DNA of 64,000 bases, from positions 1,426,001 to 1,490,000 of the forward strand of contig NZ_CP046622.1 of assembly GCF_009755665.1 (NCBI RefSeq), given 5' to 3'. Made by a program: the position numbers and the translations under genes. Every line of letters begins with the position of its first letter. Position 1 is the stretch's first letter. Origin of the DNA: Variovorax paradoxus. GTDB taxonomy: Bacteria; Pseudomonadota; Gammaproteobacteria; Burkholderiales; Burkholderiaceae_C. Below are positions 54,879-63,516 of the stretch, one piece after another. The notes beneath the pieces were generated by a model. It ran no database searches. It saw only the letters and a list, made by a program, of their open reading frames with translations, and was not told the origin of the DNA.

Positions 54879-54925
54879 GGTGGTCTCCTGTCGTGTTGTG
54901 ATGATGAGGCGGGAACTCGGGGAAC

Positions 54926-55378
54926 TCAGGCCGCTGGCGCAGCCGCCAGGCGCTGCGCCAGCGCCCGGATCGCCAGCTCGTAGCCGAACGGGCCAAAGCC
55001 GCAGATCACGCCCGTGGCCGCCAGCGACACCAGCGAATGCTGATAGAGCGTATCGCGGCGGTGGATGTTGGTGATGTGCACTTCGGCGATGGGCTGGTCG
55101 AGCGTCTTGAGCGCATCGAGCAGCGGAATGGAGCGGAACGACAACCCCGCGGGATTGATGGCGACGGCCGCGGCGCGCTCGCGGGCCTCTTGCACCCAGT
55201 CCACCATCACGCCTTCGTGGTTGGTCTGGCGAAACTCGCAGTCCAGGCCCAGCTCGCCGGTCACGCGGCGGCACAGCTGCTCCACCTGCGCCAGCGTGGT
55301 GCTGCCGTACAGGTGCGGCTCGCGCACCCCCAGCAGGTTGAGGTTGGGGCCGTTGAGGATGTAGACGATGGAACTCAT
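54926..55378 (-). CDS. Type II 3-dehydroquinate dehydratase-like protein, divergent active site
   Basis: 150 residues with the full type II dehydroquinase (AroQ) fold: ILNGPNLNLLGVREPHLYG carries the conserved Arg and Tyr, INPAG the Asn, and VHITNIHRR the catalytic-loop His. Two usually invariant positions differ: the segment normally Thr-His-Thr-Ser reads SFRS (His lost), and the usual Phe-Arg-Arg-His-Ser reads LYQHS (substrate Arg lost). So the chemistry or the substrate may differ from ordinary shikimate-pathway AroQ. It leads a TRAP operon and faces an IclR regulator, pointing to catabolism of an imported acid rather than biosynthesis. Confidence 0.85.
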   Translation of the reverse strand: MSSIVYILNGPNLNLLGVREPHLYGSTTLAQVEQLCRRVTGELGLDCEFRQTNHEGVMVDWVQEARERAAAVAINPAGLSFRSIPLLDALKTLDQPIAEVHITNIHRRDTLYQHSLVSLAATGVICGFGPFGYELAIRALAQRLAAAPAA

Positions 55379-55410
55379 GCGGCCGATTCTTCGGCGCAGC
55401 GACGAAAGAC

Positions 55411-55425
55411 TTTCCAGATTGGAAA
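55411..55425. promoter_or_regulatory. IclR-type operator between aroQ-like gene and IclR gene
   Basis: A perfect palindrome TTTCCA-GAT-TGGAAA lies in the 58-base gap between the divergent starts, 11 bases before the IclR ATG. Its half-sites match those described for IclR-family operators (TGGAAA/TTTCCA). It probably lets IclR control both itself and the TRAP operon. Confidence 0.7.
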
Positions 55426-55436
55426 CAGCTTTCATA

Positions 55437-56240
55437 ATGCAGGATATGAGCATTTCACTCGACCGCGGCCTCTCGATGGTGGAACACCTTGCACGGCATC
55501 CGCAGGGCTTGCCGCTCACGCTGCTCGCGTCGGAGCTCGACATTCCGCTCGGCGCCTGCCACCGCTTGCTGGCCGACCTGCAGCGCTGCGGCTACGTTCG
55601 CCAGACGCGCAAGCAGGGCGACTATGTGCTGACGACCAAGGTGGTGTCGCTGGGCCTCGGCTTCCTGAGCGGCGCCGGCATCGTGAACATTGCCGAGCCG
55701 CTGCTGGAGCGGCTCGCGCAGGCATCGGGCGAACTGGTGCGCCTTTCGATCGTGGACGAAGACCGCCTCACCTGGGTGGCCAAGTCGCAAGGCACACGGC
55801 AAGCGGGGCTGCGCTACGACCCCGACATGGGCATGGATGCGCGCCTGTCGTGCACGTCGTCCGGCCACGCCTGGCTGATGACACTGAGCGACGAGCGCGC
55901 GCTGGAGCTCGTCTCGCGACAGGGCTTCGGCACGCCGGCGGAATACGGCCCGAAGGCACCGACGACCATTCGCGCGCTGCTGGGTTTTCTGCATGCGGCG
56001 CGGGTGCGCGGCTACGCCATGATCGACGAGGTCTTCGCGCCCGGCATGGCCGCCATGGCGGCGCCGGTGTTCCGCCGCAAGGAAGTGATCGGCGTCATCA
56101 GCATTGCCGGGCCGCGCACGCGCCTTGGCAGCGAGCGCATGCATGAGCTGGCGCCCGCGCTGCTGGCCGCAACGGCCGAGCTCGGGCCGATCAGCAACGC
56201 GTCGAGCCTGTTCGGGCGTCCTTCGCTGGGCAAGGGCTGA
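55437..56240 (+). CDS. IclR-family transcriptional regulator
   Basis: 267-residue IclR-type regulator: N-terminal winged helix-turn-helix (DRGLSMVEHLARHPQGLPLT, DIPLGACHRLLADLQ) and a C-terminal effector domain with the conserved RLSCTSSGHAWL and ARVRGYAMIDEVFAPGMAAM. Two ATGs, at 55437 and 55446, are equally plausible; the first is used. It is divergent from the aroQ-TRAP operon and separated from it by a perfect palindrome, so it almost surely controls uptake and use of that substrate. Confidence 0.91.
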   Translation: MQDMSISLDRGLSMVEHLARHPQGLPLTLLASELDIPLGACHRLLADLQRCGYVRQTRKQGDYVLTTKVVSLGLGFLSGAGIVNIAEPLLERLAQASGELVRLSIVDEDRLTWVAKSQGTRQAGLRYDPDMGMDARLSCTSSGHAWLMTLSDERALELVSRQGFGTPAEYGPKAPTTIRALLGFLHAARVRGYAMIDEVFAPGMAAMAAPVFRRKEVIGVISIAGPRTRLGSERMHELAPALLAATAELGPISNASSLFGRPSLGKG

Positions 56241-56247
56241 ACGGCGT

Positions 56248-56838
56248 TCAGTAAGGTGGCGCCTTGCGCGCCCGCTGCTCGCGCGCGGCTTCGGTCCACC
56301 AGGCCAGGTCGTCGGCAAAGCGGCCGAACGAGCGCTGGAGAGATTCGCCCGCGCTGCCCGTGGGCTTGCCGTCCGCGTCGAGTGTTTGCGAAATCGGCCC
56401 GACGGCGAGCGTGCTCGAGACGACGACCATGCCCATTTCCGAGAGGATCGAATGCCACACGGTGCCCGAGCGCACGCCGGAAAACCGGCCCGCCGAATAG
56501 CTGGCAACCGCAGCGGGCCGCCAGAACCATTCTTCGAGAAAGTGGTCGGTCAGGTTCTTCAGGCCGGGCTGCGGGCCCCAGTTGTATTCGCCCGTCACGA
56601 AGACGAAGGCGTCCGCGCCGCGGATCTTCTGCGCCAGCGCTTCCATGGGGGCGGGCGCGGTGCCCTCGGGGTACTCCTTGTACATGCGGTCGAGCATGGG
56701 CAGGCCCACCGCCTGCGCGTCGATCAGTTCGGCATCGGCACCTCGGGCGCCGAGGCCCGCCACCAGGTAATCGGCCAGGCGAATGCCCATGCGGTCCGAC
56801 CTGTAGGAACCGTAGAAAACCAGGATCTTGTCAGCCAT
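56248..56838 (-). CDS. NAD(P)H-dependent FMN reductase family protein
   Basis: Flavodoxin-like reductase (196 aa). The phosphate-binding loop of FMN is VFYGSYRSDRMG at residues 7-18, and the second FMN motif is TGEYNWGPQPGLKN near residue 80. Members reduce FMN, quinones or chromate. It converges on the IclR gene, with 7 bases between stops, and is divergent from the next plus-strand gene. Natural substrate unknown. Confidence 0.88.
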   Translation of the reverse strand: MADKILVFYGSYRSDRMGIRLADYLVAGLGARGADAELIDAQAVGLPMLDRMYKEYPEGTAPAPMEALAQKIRGADAFVFVTGEYNWGPQPGLKNLTDHFLEEWFWRPAAVASYSAGRFSGVRSGTVWHSILSEMGMVVVSSTLAVGPISQTLDADGKPTGSAGESLQRSFGRFADDLAWWTEAAREQRARKAPPY

Positions 56839-56947
56839 TCGTCGCTCCGTTGTCGAGGCCGGGCGGCCACGGGGCGAAGGCTACAACATTGGCATGTCGG
56901 CGCATTTGGTAGCAGCATCTTTCGAATCCTCTGGCTACCATTCCGGC

Positions 56948-57733
56948 ATGAACAAGCTGCCTGCTTTTTGCACTGCCGCCATGGTGCTTGCCGCGTCGGC
57001 GGGCCAGGTGTTCGCCGCCCCCTCGGCGCAGGTGCTCGATGCCGTCAAGAAGCCGCAGTCGGTCGATCCCGATTGGCGCGCCCGCCTGTGCGCGTTGCTG
57101 CCGCAGCCTTGCGATCCGCATGCGCTGGGCTTGTACCGGCTGCGAGGCGCCGCGGCAAACAGCTTTGCAGTGCTCTCGGCCGAGCCGCTGGCCATGGCGC
57201 GCATCACGCGCGACAAGGACGCGAAGACCTGGCAGCTCGAGCGCCTGCACGACTTCACCGGCTATGTGGCCGGCATGAAGAAAGACGCCGCAACGGGCCT
57301 GTCCGACACGCGCCTTTCGCTTGCGCCGGCACTCTATCCGCTGGCTGAAGGGCAATGGGCCATGGCCGTGCTGCAGACTGTGTCCGAGATGTACTCGGGC
57401 GGTGGCGCATCGTTCAGCAAGGCGGACTTCGTGCCGCTCGACGACACCCGGGCCGTGCACGAAGGCATTCCTTTTTCCTGCTCGAAGATGATCCGCGCCT
57501 GCTTCAGCGAAAAGGAATACAAGAGCTCGAAGCATTGCCACGACGAGAGCAACGGCAGTCTTCGCATCGCCTACGAACCAGCTGGCAAGCCGGGCGGACC
57601 CTACACGTGGCAATACACGTGGCTGCAGAGCGAATGGCCCGCGAACACGCCCGCAAGCGGCACCACCACCACTCGCCTTCACTTCACCGCCAAGACCACC
57701 GAAAGGGTGAGCTTCTGTGGCGGACCGCAGTAG
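56948..57733 (+). CDS. Hypothetical secreted protein
   Basis: 261 residues with a clear signal peptide (AAMVLAASAGQVFAAPS). The mature part has six or more cysteines (RLCALLPQPCDPH, SCSKMIRACFSEKEYKSSKH and a final SFCGGP), suggesting disulfides in the periplasm, and a Trp-rich stretch YTWQYTWLQSEW. I do not recognise the family. It stands alone between divergent and convergent neighbours. Confidence 0.65.
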   Translation: MNKLPAFCTAAMVLAASAGQVFAAPSAQVLDAVKKPQSVDPDWRARLCALLPQPCDPHALGLYRLRGAAANSFAVLSAEPLAMARITRDKDAKTWQLERLHDFTGYVAGMKKDAATGLSDTRLSLAPALYPLAEGQWAMAVLQTVSEMYSGGGASFSKADFVPLDDTRAVHEGIPFSCSKMIRACFSEKEYKSSKHCHDESNGSLRIAYEPAGKPGGPYTWQYTWLQSEWPANTPASGTTTTRLHFTAKTTERVSFCGGPQ

Positions 57734-57774
57734 CTGCCGGCCCGCTCGTTCGCAACTGACGCGGAGGGGTTACC

Positions 57775-59055
57775 TCAGCGCCGGGGAACCGTCACCGCGC
57801 CCACAAGCATCGTGCGCCCCGCGCCAAGGCCTGCAATCACCAGCGCAATGCCCAGCCCGATGAAGAGCCACGACGATGCGCGGAAGCTCCCGGTCCAGCC
57901 ATGCAGTAGGCCGGCAAGCAGCGGGCCGCACGCGGCCACCATGTAGCCCACGCCCTGCGCCATGCCCGAGAGGTGCGCCGCCACGTGCGAATCGGGCGAG
58001 CGCAGCACCATGAACGTGAGCGCGAGGGCAAAAGTGCCGCCTTGCGCAATGCCCAGCAGCACGGCCCAGAACCACACGCCCGAGAGCGGCGCGAACAGCA
58101 TCGCCAGCATCGCGGCCAGGGTGAGCATGGCCAGCCCCACGGCAAGGCCGCGCTGGTTGCGCAGCTTGACCGCCACCGCGGGAACGACGAGGCAGGTCAC
58201 CACCTGCGTCATCACGGCGAGCGACACCACGTAGCCCGCGGTTTCGCCGCCCAACCCGCGCTCGCGCAAGATGGGCGCGAGCCAGCCCATCACGATGTAC
58301 GCGAGGGCCGACTGCAAACCCATGAAGAACGTGACTTGCCAGGCCAGGCGGTCGCGCCAGAGTCCGCGCACGGTAAAGCCCGATTCGCTTGCCACCGGCT
58401 TCAGCGGCAGGGCCTGCGGCGCCCAGATCAGCGTGACCAGCAGGGCCGGCAGCGCCCACATGGCCAGCGCGGAGGTCCAGCCGCCGCCCAATGCATGTTC
58501 GAGCGGCACTGTGAGCCCCGCGGCGCTGGCCGCGCCGCCGCACACCGCCATGGTGTAGAGGCCCATCATCAGCGCCGCCTGTCCGGCGAAATCGCGCTTC
58601 ACCAGGCCCGAGAGCAGCACGTTCGACACCGCGATGCCGCTGCCCGCAATGGCCGATGCCAGGAACAGCAGCGGGATGTTGCCGGTGCCGCGCAGCGCGG
58701 TGCCAATCAGAATGAGCACCATGCAGCCGAGCAGCGTGCGCTCGGTGCCGAAACGCCGGCCCAGGCCCGGCGCCAGCGGTGCGAACGCGCCTAGGCAGAC
58801 GATCGGCAAGGTGGTCAGCAGGCTCGCGGCGGTGGCAGAAAGGCCCGTGGCTGCCATGATTTCGGGCAGCATCACCGAGAGGCTGGCAAACACCGGCCGC
58901 AGGTTGAATGCAATCAGCACCACGCTTGCACCCAGCAGGATGCGGCGGGCCAGGCTCGGCGCCGGCGTGGGGTGCGGCGCGGGCATGCTGTCCGCCTCGG
59001 CGTCGATCAGCAGTTCACCGGCGGCCCGGTTGGTGGAAAAAGGCACTGCGCTCAT
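57775..59055 (-). CDS. MFS transporter, CynX/NimT-like
   Basis: Twelve-helix transporter (426 aa) of the CynX/NimT subgroup of the major facilitator superfamily, whose named members are linked to cyanate or nitroimidazole handling. Early hallmarks are LIAFNLRPVFASLSVMLPEI and LGAFAPLAPGLGRRFG; VGYMVAACGPLLAGLLH sits in the last third. It follows the GntR gene by 10 bases and is surely under its control. A cyanase gene exists 25 kb upstream, but there is no direct link, so the substrate remains open. Confidence 0.88.
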   Translation of the reverse strand: MSAVPFSTNRAAGELLIDAEADSMPAPHPTPAPSLARRILLGASVVLIAFNLRPVFASLSVMLPEIMAATGLSATAASLLTTLPIVCLGAFAPLAPGLGRRFGTERTLLGCMVLILIGTALRGTGNIPLLFLASAIAGSGIAVSNVLLSGLVKRDFAGQAALMMGLYTMAVCGGAASAAGLTVPLEHALGGGWTSALAMWALPALLVTLIWAPQALPLKPVASESGFTVRGLWRDRLAWQVTFFMGLQSALAYIVMGWLAPILRERGLGGETAGYVVSLAVMTQVVTCLVVPAVAVKLRNQRGLAVGLAMLTLAAMLAMLFAPLSGVWFWAVLLGIAQGGTFALALTFMVLRSPDSHVAAHLSGMAQGVGYMVAACGPLLAGLLHGWTGSFRASSWLFIGLGIALVIAGLGAGRTMLVGAVTVPRR

Positions 59056-59065
59056 TGAATGCCCT

Positions 59066-59746
59066 TCATGGCTCGGCTTTCGACAGTGCGTCGATCATGG
59101 GCGCCATGAAAGCGCGAACCGCTTCCGCGGCGCGGTCGGGGTCGCGGCTGGCAATGGCTTCGACGATGGACGCGTGTGCCGCCTGGTCGGGTTCGGGCAG
59201 GCTGGTGCCCATGGAGCTGGCGATGGTGTCCTTGATGTAGCCGGTGATGAAGCGGCAGGTTTCAGCCAGCGCCAGGTTGCCCGAAACGTCGACGATGGCC
59301 AGGTGGAAATCCAGGTCGCGCTGGATGAAGCTTGCACCGCCGTCGCTTGCATCCGGCAAGCCACGCCGCTCGAGCAGGGCCCTGAGGTTGCGCAGGTCCT
59401 TGGCTGTGTGGCGCACGGCGGCAAGCCGGGCGGCTTCTACCTCGAGTGCGCGGCGCACCTCGAACTGGTCGCGCAGGCTCGCGCGCCGCATCTTCTGCAA
59501 GTTGGCCGACGGATCGAAGCCGGAGCGCACATAGGTGCCGGAGCCCTGCCGCACCTCGAGCAGCCCGCGCGAGACCAGTGTTTTCACGGCTTCGCGCACG
59601 GTGCCGCGGCTCACGCCCAGAAGCAGGGCGAGCTGCGGCTCGACGGGAATGCGCGAACCGACGGCCCAGCGGCCGGCCGAGATCTCGGCGCGAATGCTGT
59701 TGGCGGCGCTGTCGGCAAGGGAAGTTCGGGGTGCTTGGGCCAGCAT
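59066..59746 (-). CDS. GntR-family regulator, FadR (FCD) subgroup
   Basis: 226 residues: N-terminal winged helix (SAANSIRAEISAGRWAVGSR, GVSRGTVREAVKTLVSRGLL, then the wing VRQGSGTYV) and an all-helical FCD effector domain with the metal-binding residues Asp and His in RDLDFHLAIVDVSGN. It is co-transcribed with the CynX-like transporter. A short inverted repeat, ATTCAT-n11-ATGAAT, lies 18-40 bases upstream of its start. Confidence 0.91.
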   Translation of the reverse strand: MLAQAPRTSLADSAANSIRAEISAGRWAVGSRIPVEPQLALLLGVSRGTVREAVKTLVSRGLLEVRQGSGTYVRSGFDPSANLQKMRRASLRDQFEVRRALEVEAARLAAVRHTAKDLRNLRALLERRGLPDASDGGASFIQRDLDFHLAIVDVSGNLALAETCRFITGYIKDTIASSMGTSLPEPDQAAHASIVEAIASRDPDRAAEAVRAFMAPMIDALSKAEP

Positions 59747-59763
59747 ATGAGTCAGAAAGGCCT

Positions 59764-59786
59764 ATTCATTGAATCATTGGATGAAT
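59764..59786. promoter_or_regulatory. Possible GntR operator
   Basis: ATTCAT and ATGAAT form a perfect inverted repeat 11 bases apart, with TCATTG occurring twice in tandem inside. It lies just upstream of the GntR gene in the short AT-rich gap, where autoregulation would act. Pattern only; no homologous site was compared. Confidence 0.35.
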
Positions 59787-59830
59787 TGTCGGCCGGCTTC
59801 AATGCCGCAGTCGCAAGCAGGGGATTGCAG

Positions 59831-61228
59831 CTACCAGCTGCCGGATGCCCCGCCGCCGCTGCTGGAGCCGCCGCCGCCCGATGAAGATGACGAAGACGAC
59901 GATGAGGAAGAAGAGCTGCTGGAGGAGCTGCCGCTCCACCCCCTGTCGCTCGAACTGTAGCGAACGCGGCCCGCGCCGTTCCCATTGCCGAAGGCGAGCG
60001 GAAGAAAGGCAAAGGCCGATGTCACGACGGCCACCAGCGTGAGCGGCATCCACACCGTGTCGGCCGCAATCTCCCGGAAGGCCGTCACGCCCAACACGGC
60101 CATGGCGCCCAGCACGAAGAGAAGGCGCAACCCGAAGCTGGCCACGCTCGTACGCCAGGCATTGCGCATGCCGAATGCCACGCCCGAGGCGAACGCAAGG
60201 CCGATCGCGGCGGCGAACAGATGCATGGCGCCCTGCAGCAGCACATCCGCTCCCACCCTGCGGGCCGCCACGACGAGCAGCACGATCAGCAGCACCGCGG
60301 CGGCGGTGACGCGCCGCGCGGTACGCGAGCGGGCGCAGGCCATTCCCAGCGCGAAGCCGAGCGGGGCGGGCATCGTCGCAAGCATGAAGAGCATCGCGGG
60401 TTCGCGCAGGATGACGGCGGCCGCCAGCGCAGCGGCCACGAGCATGCCGAACGACAACTTCCAGTGGGAATGAGCGCGCAAGAACGTATCCGGGGCCGGG
60501 GCGGCCGCGCGCCTGCGCTTCGGCTTGCCGGACCGCCGGCCGTGCCAGACGCCGACGCCAACACTCCAGAGCAACACGCCGAAGACGGCCCAGCCCGCAG
60601 GCGTCACCCGGCCCCTACCGGTGGGGCCGCTTTCTTCCGGCTCTTCCTGCGCCTGCAGGGTCTGCTCTTCGTCCTCCGGCGTTTCCGACTCGGCGACCAT
60701 CATGGAGGGCTGCGCGCCGGCCCGCTGCGACAGCACTTGCAGCGTCGCCTCGATGCCCTCCGCGAACTCGCCCTTGCGAAAGGCCGGCACCATCTGCTCG
60801 TCGATGACGCGGGCGGCCTGTATGTCGGTGATCGCGCCTTCCAGACCCGTGCCCACCTCGATGCGCATGCGGCGGTCCTTCAGCGCCACCAGCAGCAGCA
60901 CGCCGTCGTCTTCTTGCTCGCGGCCCAGCTTCCAGGCGGCGAAGACACGCGTGGCGTACTGCTCGATCGAATCTTCCCCGGTGGTCGGCACGATCAGTAC
61001 CGCAAGCTGCGCCTGGGTTTCGTTCTCGATGGATGCAATCTGCTGCCGCAAAGCCTCGGCTTGGGATGGCTTCAGCGTGTTCGTCAGATCGACCACGCGC
61101 GACTGCATTGGTGGAACCGGCACAGGTTTGGCTTGCGCCGGCAAGGGCCACGCGAGCAACGCAGCCACATGCAGGCTCAACCACCACCAGAGCCGCAGAG
61201 TCCGCACGCCGCAGATGACTGCCTTCAT
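59831..61228 (-). CDS. TPM-domain (YgcG/Psb32-type) membrane protein with Ser/Gly-rich tail
   Basis: 465 residues. Signal peptide to about residue 34 (AWPLPAQAK), then a TPM domain (VVDLTNTLKPSQAEALRQQI, AWKLGREQEDDGVLLLVALK, RVIDEQMVPAFRKGEFAEG), an acidic linker, seven or so membrane segments, and a tail with a run of about 18 serines followed by glycines. The Ser/Gly tail is common in this family. TPM proteins are linked to envelope or membrane-protein quality control, without a proven reaction. Start ATG overlaps the pbpC stop (ATGA), so the two are co-translated. Confidence 0.82.
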   Translation of the reverse strand: MKAVICGVRTLRLWWWLSLHVAALLAWPLPAQAKPVPVPPMQSRVVDLTNTLKPSQAEALRQQIASIENETQAQLAVLIVPTTGEDSIEQYATRVFAAWKLGREQEDDGVLLLVALKDRRMRIEVGTGLEGAITDIQAARVIDEQMVPAFRKGEFAEGIEATLQVLSQRAGAQPSMMVAESETPEDEEQTLQAQEEPEESGPTGRGRVTPAGWAVFGVLLWSVGVGVWHGRRSGKPKRRRAAAPAPDTFLRAHSHWKLSFGMLVAAALAAAVILREPAMLFMLATMPAPLGFALGMACARSRTARRVTAAAVLLIVLLVVAARRVGADVLLQGAMHLFAAAIGLAFASGVAFGMRNAWRTSVASFGLRLLFVLGAMAVLGVTAFREIAADTVWMPLTLVAVVTSAFAFLPLAFGNGNGAGRVRYSSSDRGWSGSSSSSSSSSSSSSSSSSGGGGSSSGGGASGSW

Positions 61229-63516
61229 CGGCGGGCGCTTTTCGCGACCACGCCCGCACCGCGCACTTCGAGCCTGCGCTGGTCGACCACCTTGCCCGTC
61301 GCGTCGACGAGTTCGATCACGTGGCGCCCCGGCCAGGGCAGCCATTGCGCGCTGTTGCCGCGCGCAAAGTATTTGCCGTCGATGCGCCATTGCACGCCGC
61401 GGCCTTCGGACTCGAAGCGCACGCGCTGGTGCAGGGGCGGAATGTCCGGATCGAGCGCGATGATGGTGCCGTCGACCGGCGCGATGATGCGCGCCGCCGC
61501 GGTGTTTGCCGCCGGCGTGCCCGCGGCGGTGTCGAGCGCAAAGAGCGGCTGCTCCGTGCCTTGCAGGAACCACTCGCTGCGCGCGGCTTCCAGCGGGTTG
61601 CCGTCGGCACCGGGTCCGAAAGCCACGCGCGCTTCGACCAGGCCGGCGGGCGGCCTGGGCGCGCGGCTCGGCTCGCGTGCGTGCAAAAAGCGCATCACCT
61701 CGGCCCACACCGGGGCCGCGCCGCTGGTGCCGCTCACGTCCCACATCGACGCGCCGCTCGCATTGCCGACCCACACGCCCACCGTGTAGCGCTGCGACCA
61801 ACCCACGGCCCAGTTGTCGCGCATGTCCTTGCTGGTGCCGGTTTTCACCGCGGTCCAGAAGCGCGTGGAAAGAATGCTGTCTAGCCCGAAGGTGCGCGTG
61901 CGTGCGTTCGCGTCGGACAGGATGTCGCCGACGATGAAGGCCGCGGCCGGGTCGAGCATGGGCGCGGCGGCGGTGGATGCGCTGTCGGCGGCCTTGGGCT
62001 TGGCAGACGAGGCCGGCGGCGGCGCGGGCATGCGCGCGGTGAGCGTGGTGGTCCCGTAGCGCCCGCCATTGGCCAGCATGCGATAGGCATTGGTGAGCGA
62101 CAGCAGCGACACCTCGGCGCTGCCGAGCGCGAGGCTGTAGCCGTAATAGTCGCCGCTTTCGCGCAGCGGCAGTCCGGCCGCGCGCAGTTGCCGTGCGAAC
62201 GATTCGGGCGACACCATCACCAGCGTGCGCACGGCGGGCACGTTGAGCGATGCGGCAACCGCCGTGCGCGCCGACACCGGTCCTTTGAACTGGCGGTCGT
62301 AGTTCTGCGGAATGTAGAGGCCGCTGGCGGTGTTGATCTGCGCCGACGAATCGTCGATCAGCGATGCCGCGGTGAGCCGCCGTTCGGCAATGGCCTGGGC
62401 ATAGAGCAGCGGCTTGAGCGTGGAGCCCGGCTGGCGCAGCGCGGTGACCGCATCGACCTCGGCCGCCTGGCTCAGCGGGCCCGACGAACCGACCCACGCG
62501 AGGACTTCGCCGTTCGCGTTGTCGAGCACCACCAGCGCGCCGTCTTCCACATGGCGGCCGCGCAGTTCCTTCAGGTGGCGCTGCAGCGCGTCGAGCGCAA
62601 AGCGCTGCAGCGGCGCGCGCAAGGTGGTGCGCACGGCGGCTTCCCTGGCGCCGGCTTGCCGCGCGGGCGCCGTGGGCTTTGCGGTGGCTTCGGCCTCGCC
62701 CAACTCCTTCAGCACGCGCCGCGCCGCATGCGGCGCAATGCCTTCGTTCGCATCGAACGCCCGCCGGTGCACCGCCGCGCTGGTGAACATATCGAGCGCA
62801 TCGCAGTCGATCTTCTGGCCGGGCTCCATTGCGCGCATGACCTCGCACGCGCGTTGCGCCACCTGCGCGGGCTTGGCGTTGGGCGCGCGCACCAGCGCCG
62901 CGGCCACGGCGGCCTCGCGCGCGTCCAGCCCGCTCGGCGCCTTGCCGAACAGCGTGCGCGAAAGCGCGTCGATGCCCACGATCTCGCCGCGGAACGGCAC
63001 GGTGTTGAGGTAGGCCTCCAGGATCTGGTCCTTGCGCCAGTTGCGCTCCAACTGAGTGGCCGCCACGGTCTGGCCGATCTTCTGCGTGAAGGTGCGCCCG
63101 CTGTTGGCGCGGCGCAGGTCTTCGTCGAGCAGGCCCGAGAGCTGCATCGTGATGGTCGAGGCGCCGCGCGTGCGGGTGTTCCACAGGTTGGCCCATGCCG
63201 CCGACGACACCGCACGCCAGTCGATGCCGCTGTGCTCGTAGAAGCGCCTGTCCTCGCTCAGCACCATGGCCATGCGCAGCGCCGGCGATACATCGGACAG
63301 CGCAATCCATTGGCCGCGCCGCACCGTGGCATCGGTGCGCACGCGCTGCAGCAGTTCGCCGCTGCGGTCGAGCACCGCGGTGTCCGACGAGCGGAACCCG
63401 CGCTTCACCTCGTCGAAGCTCACCGCACCGGCGGCAAACGCCAGGGTCGGCTGCATGCAGCTCGCCGCGATCAATGCAGCGGCAAGATGGCTGGCGGTAA
63501 GTGACGGGCGATTCAT
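61225..63516 (-). CDS. pbpC: Penicillin-binding protein 1C
   Basis: Bifunctional class A penicillin-binding protein (763 aa) making and cross-linking peptidoglycan in the periplasm. Glycosyltransferase domain with the catalytic glutamate in SEDRRFYEHSGID and GASTITMQL; transpeptidase with serine motif GSTLK, SLN, and KTGTSKDMRDNWAVG; then the C-terminal BiPBP domain typical of PBP1C. The N terminus (HLAAALIAASCMQPTLAFAA) serves as anchor or possibly a cleavable signal. No alpha-2-macroglobulin gene (yfhM) accompanies it here, at least not within the window. Start ATG chosen at MNRPSL; a longer frame lacks support. Confidence 0.93.
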   Translation of the reverse strand: MNRPSLTASHLAAALIAASCMQPTLAFAAGAVSFDEVKRGFRSSDTAVLDRSGELLQRVRTDATVRRGQWIALSDVSPALRMAMVLSEDRRFYEHSGIDWRAVSSAAWANLWNTRTRGASTITMQLSGLLDEDLRRANSGRTFTQKIGQTVAATQLERNWRKDQILEAYLNTVPFRGEIVGIDALSRTLFGKAPSGLDAREAAVAAALVRAPNAKPAQVAQRACEVMRAMEPGQKIDCDALDMFTSAAVHRRAFDANEGIAPHAARRVLKELGEAEATAKPTAPARQAGAREAAVRTTLRAPLQRFALDALQRHLKELRGRHVEDGALVVLDNANGEVLAWVGSSGPLSQAAEVDAVTALRQPGSTLKPLLYAQAIAERRLTAASLIDDSSAQINTASGLYIPQNYDRQFKGPVSARTAVAASLNVPAVRTLVMVSPESFARQLRAAGLPLRESGDYYGYSLALGSAEVSLLSLTNAYRMLANGGRYGTTTLTARMPAPPPASSAKPKAADSASTAAAPMLDPAAAFIVGDILSDANARTRTFGLDSILSTRFWTAVKTGTSKDMRDNWAVGWSQRYTVGVWVGNASGASMWDVSGTSGAAPVWAEVMRFLHAREPSRAPRPPAGLVEARVAFGPGADGNPLEAARSEWFLQGTEQPLFALDTAAGTPAANTAAARIIAPVDGTIIALDPDIPPLHQRVRFESEGRGVQWRIDGKYFARGNSAQWLPWPGRHVIELVDATGKVVDQRRLEVRGAGVVAKSARR

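Noticed and set aside
59831..63310. Single 1,159-codon minus-strand frame that could suggest a giant fusion
   Set aside because: Only its last 465 codons are the TPM protein; the earlier part is an out-of-frame reading of pbpC, whose own frame has all catalytic motifs.
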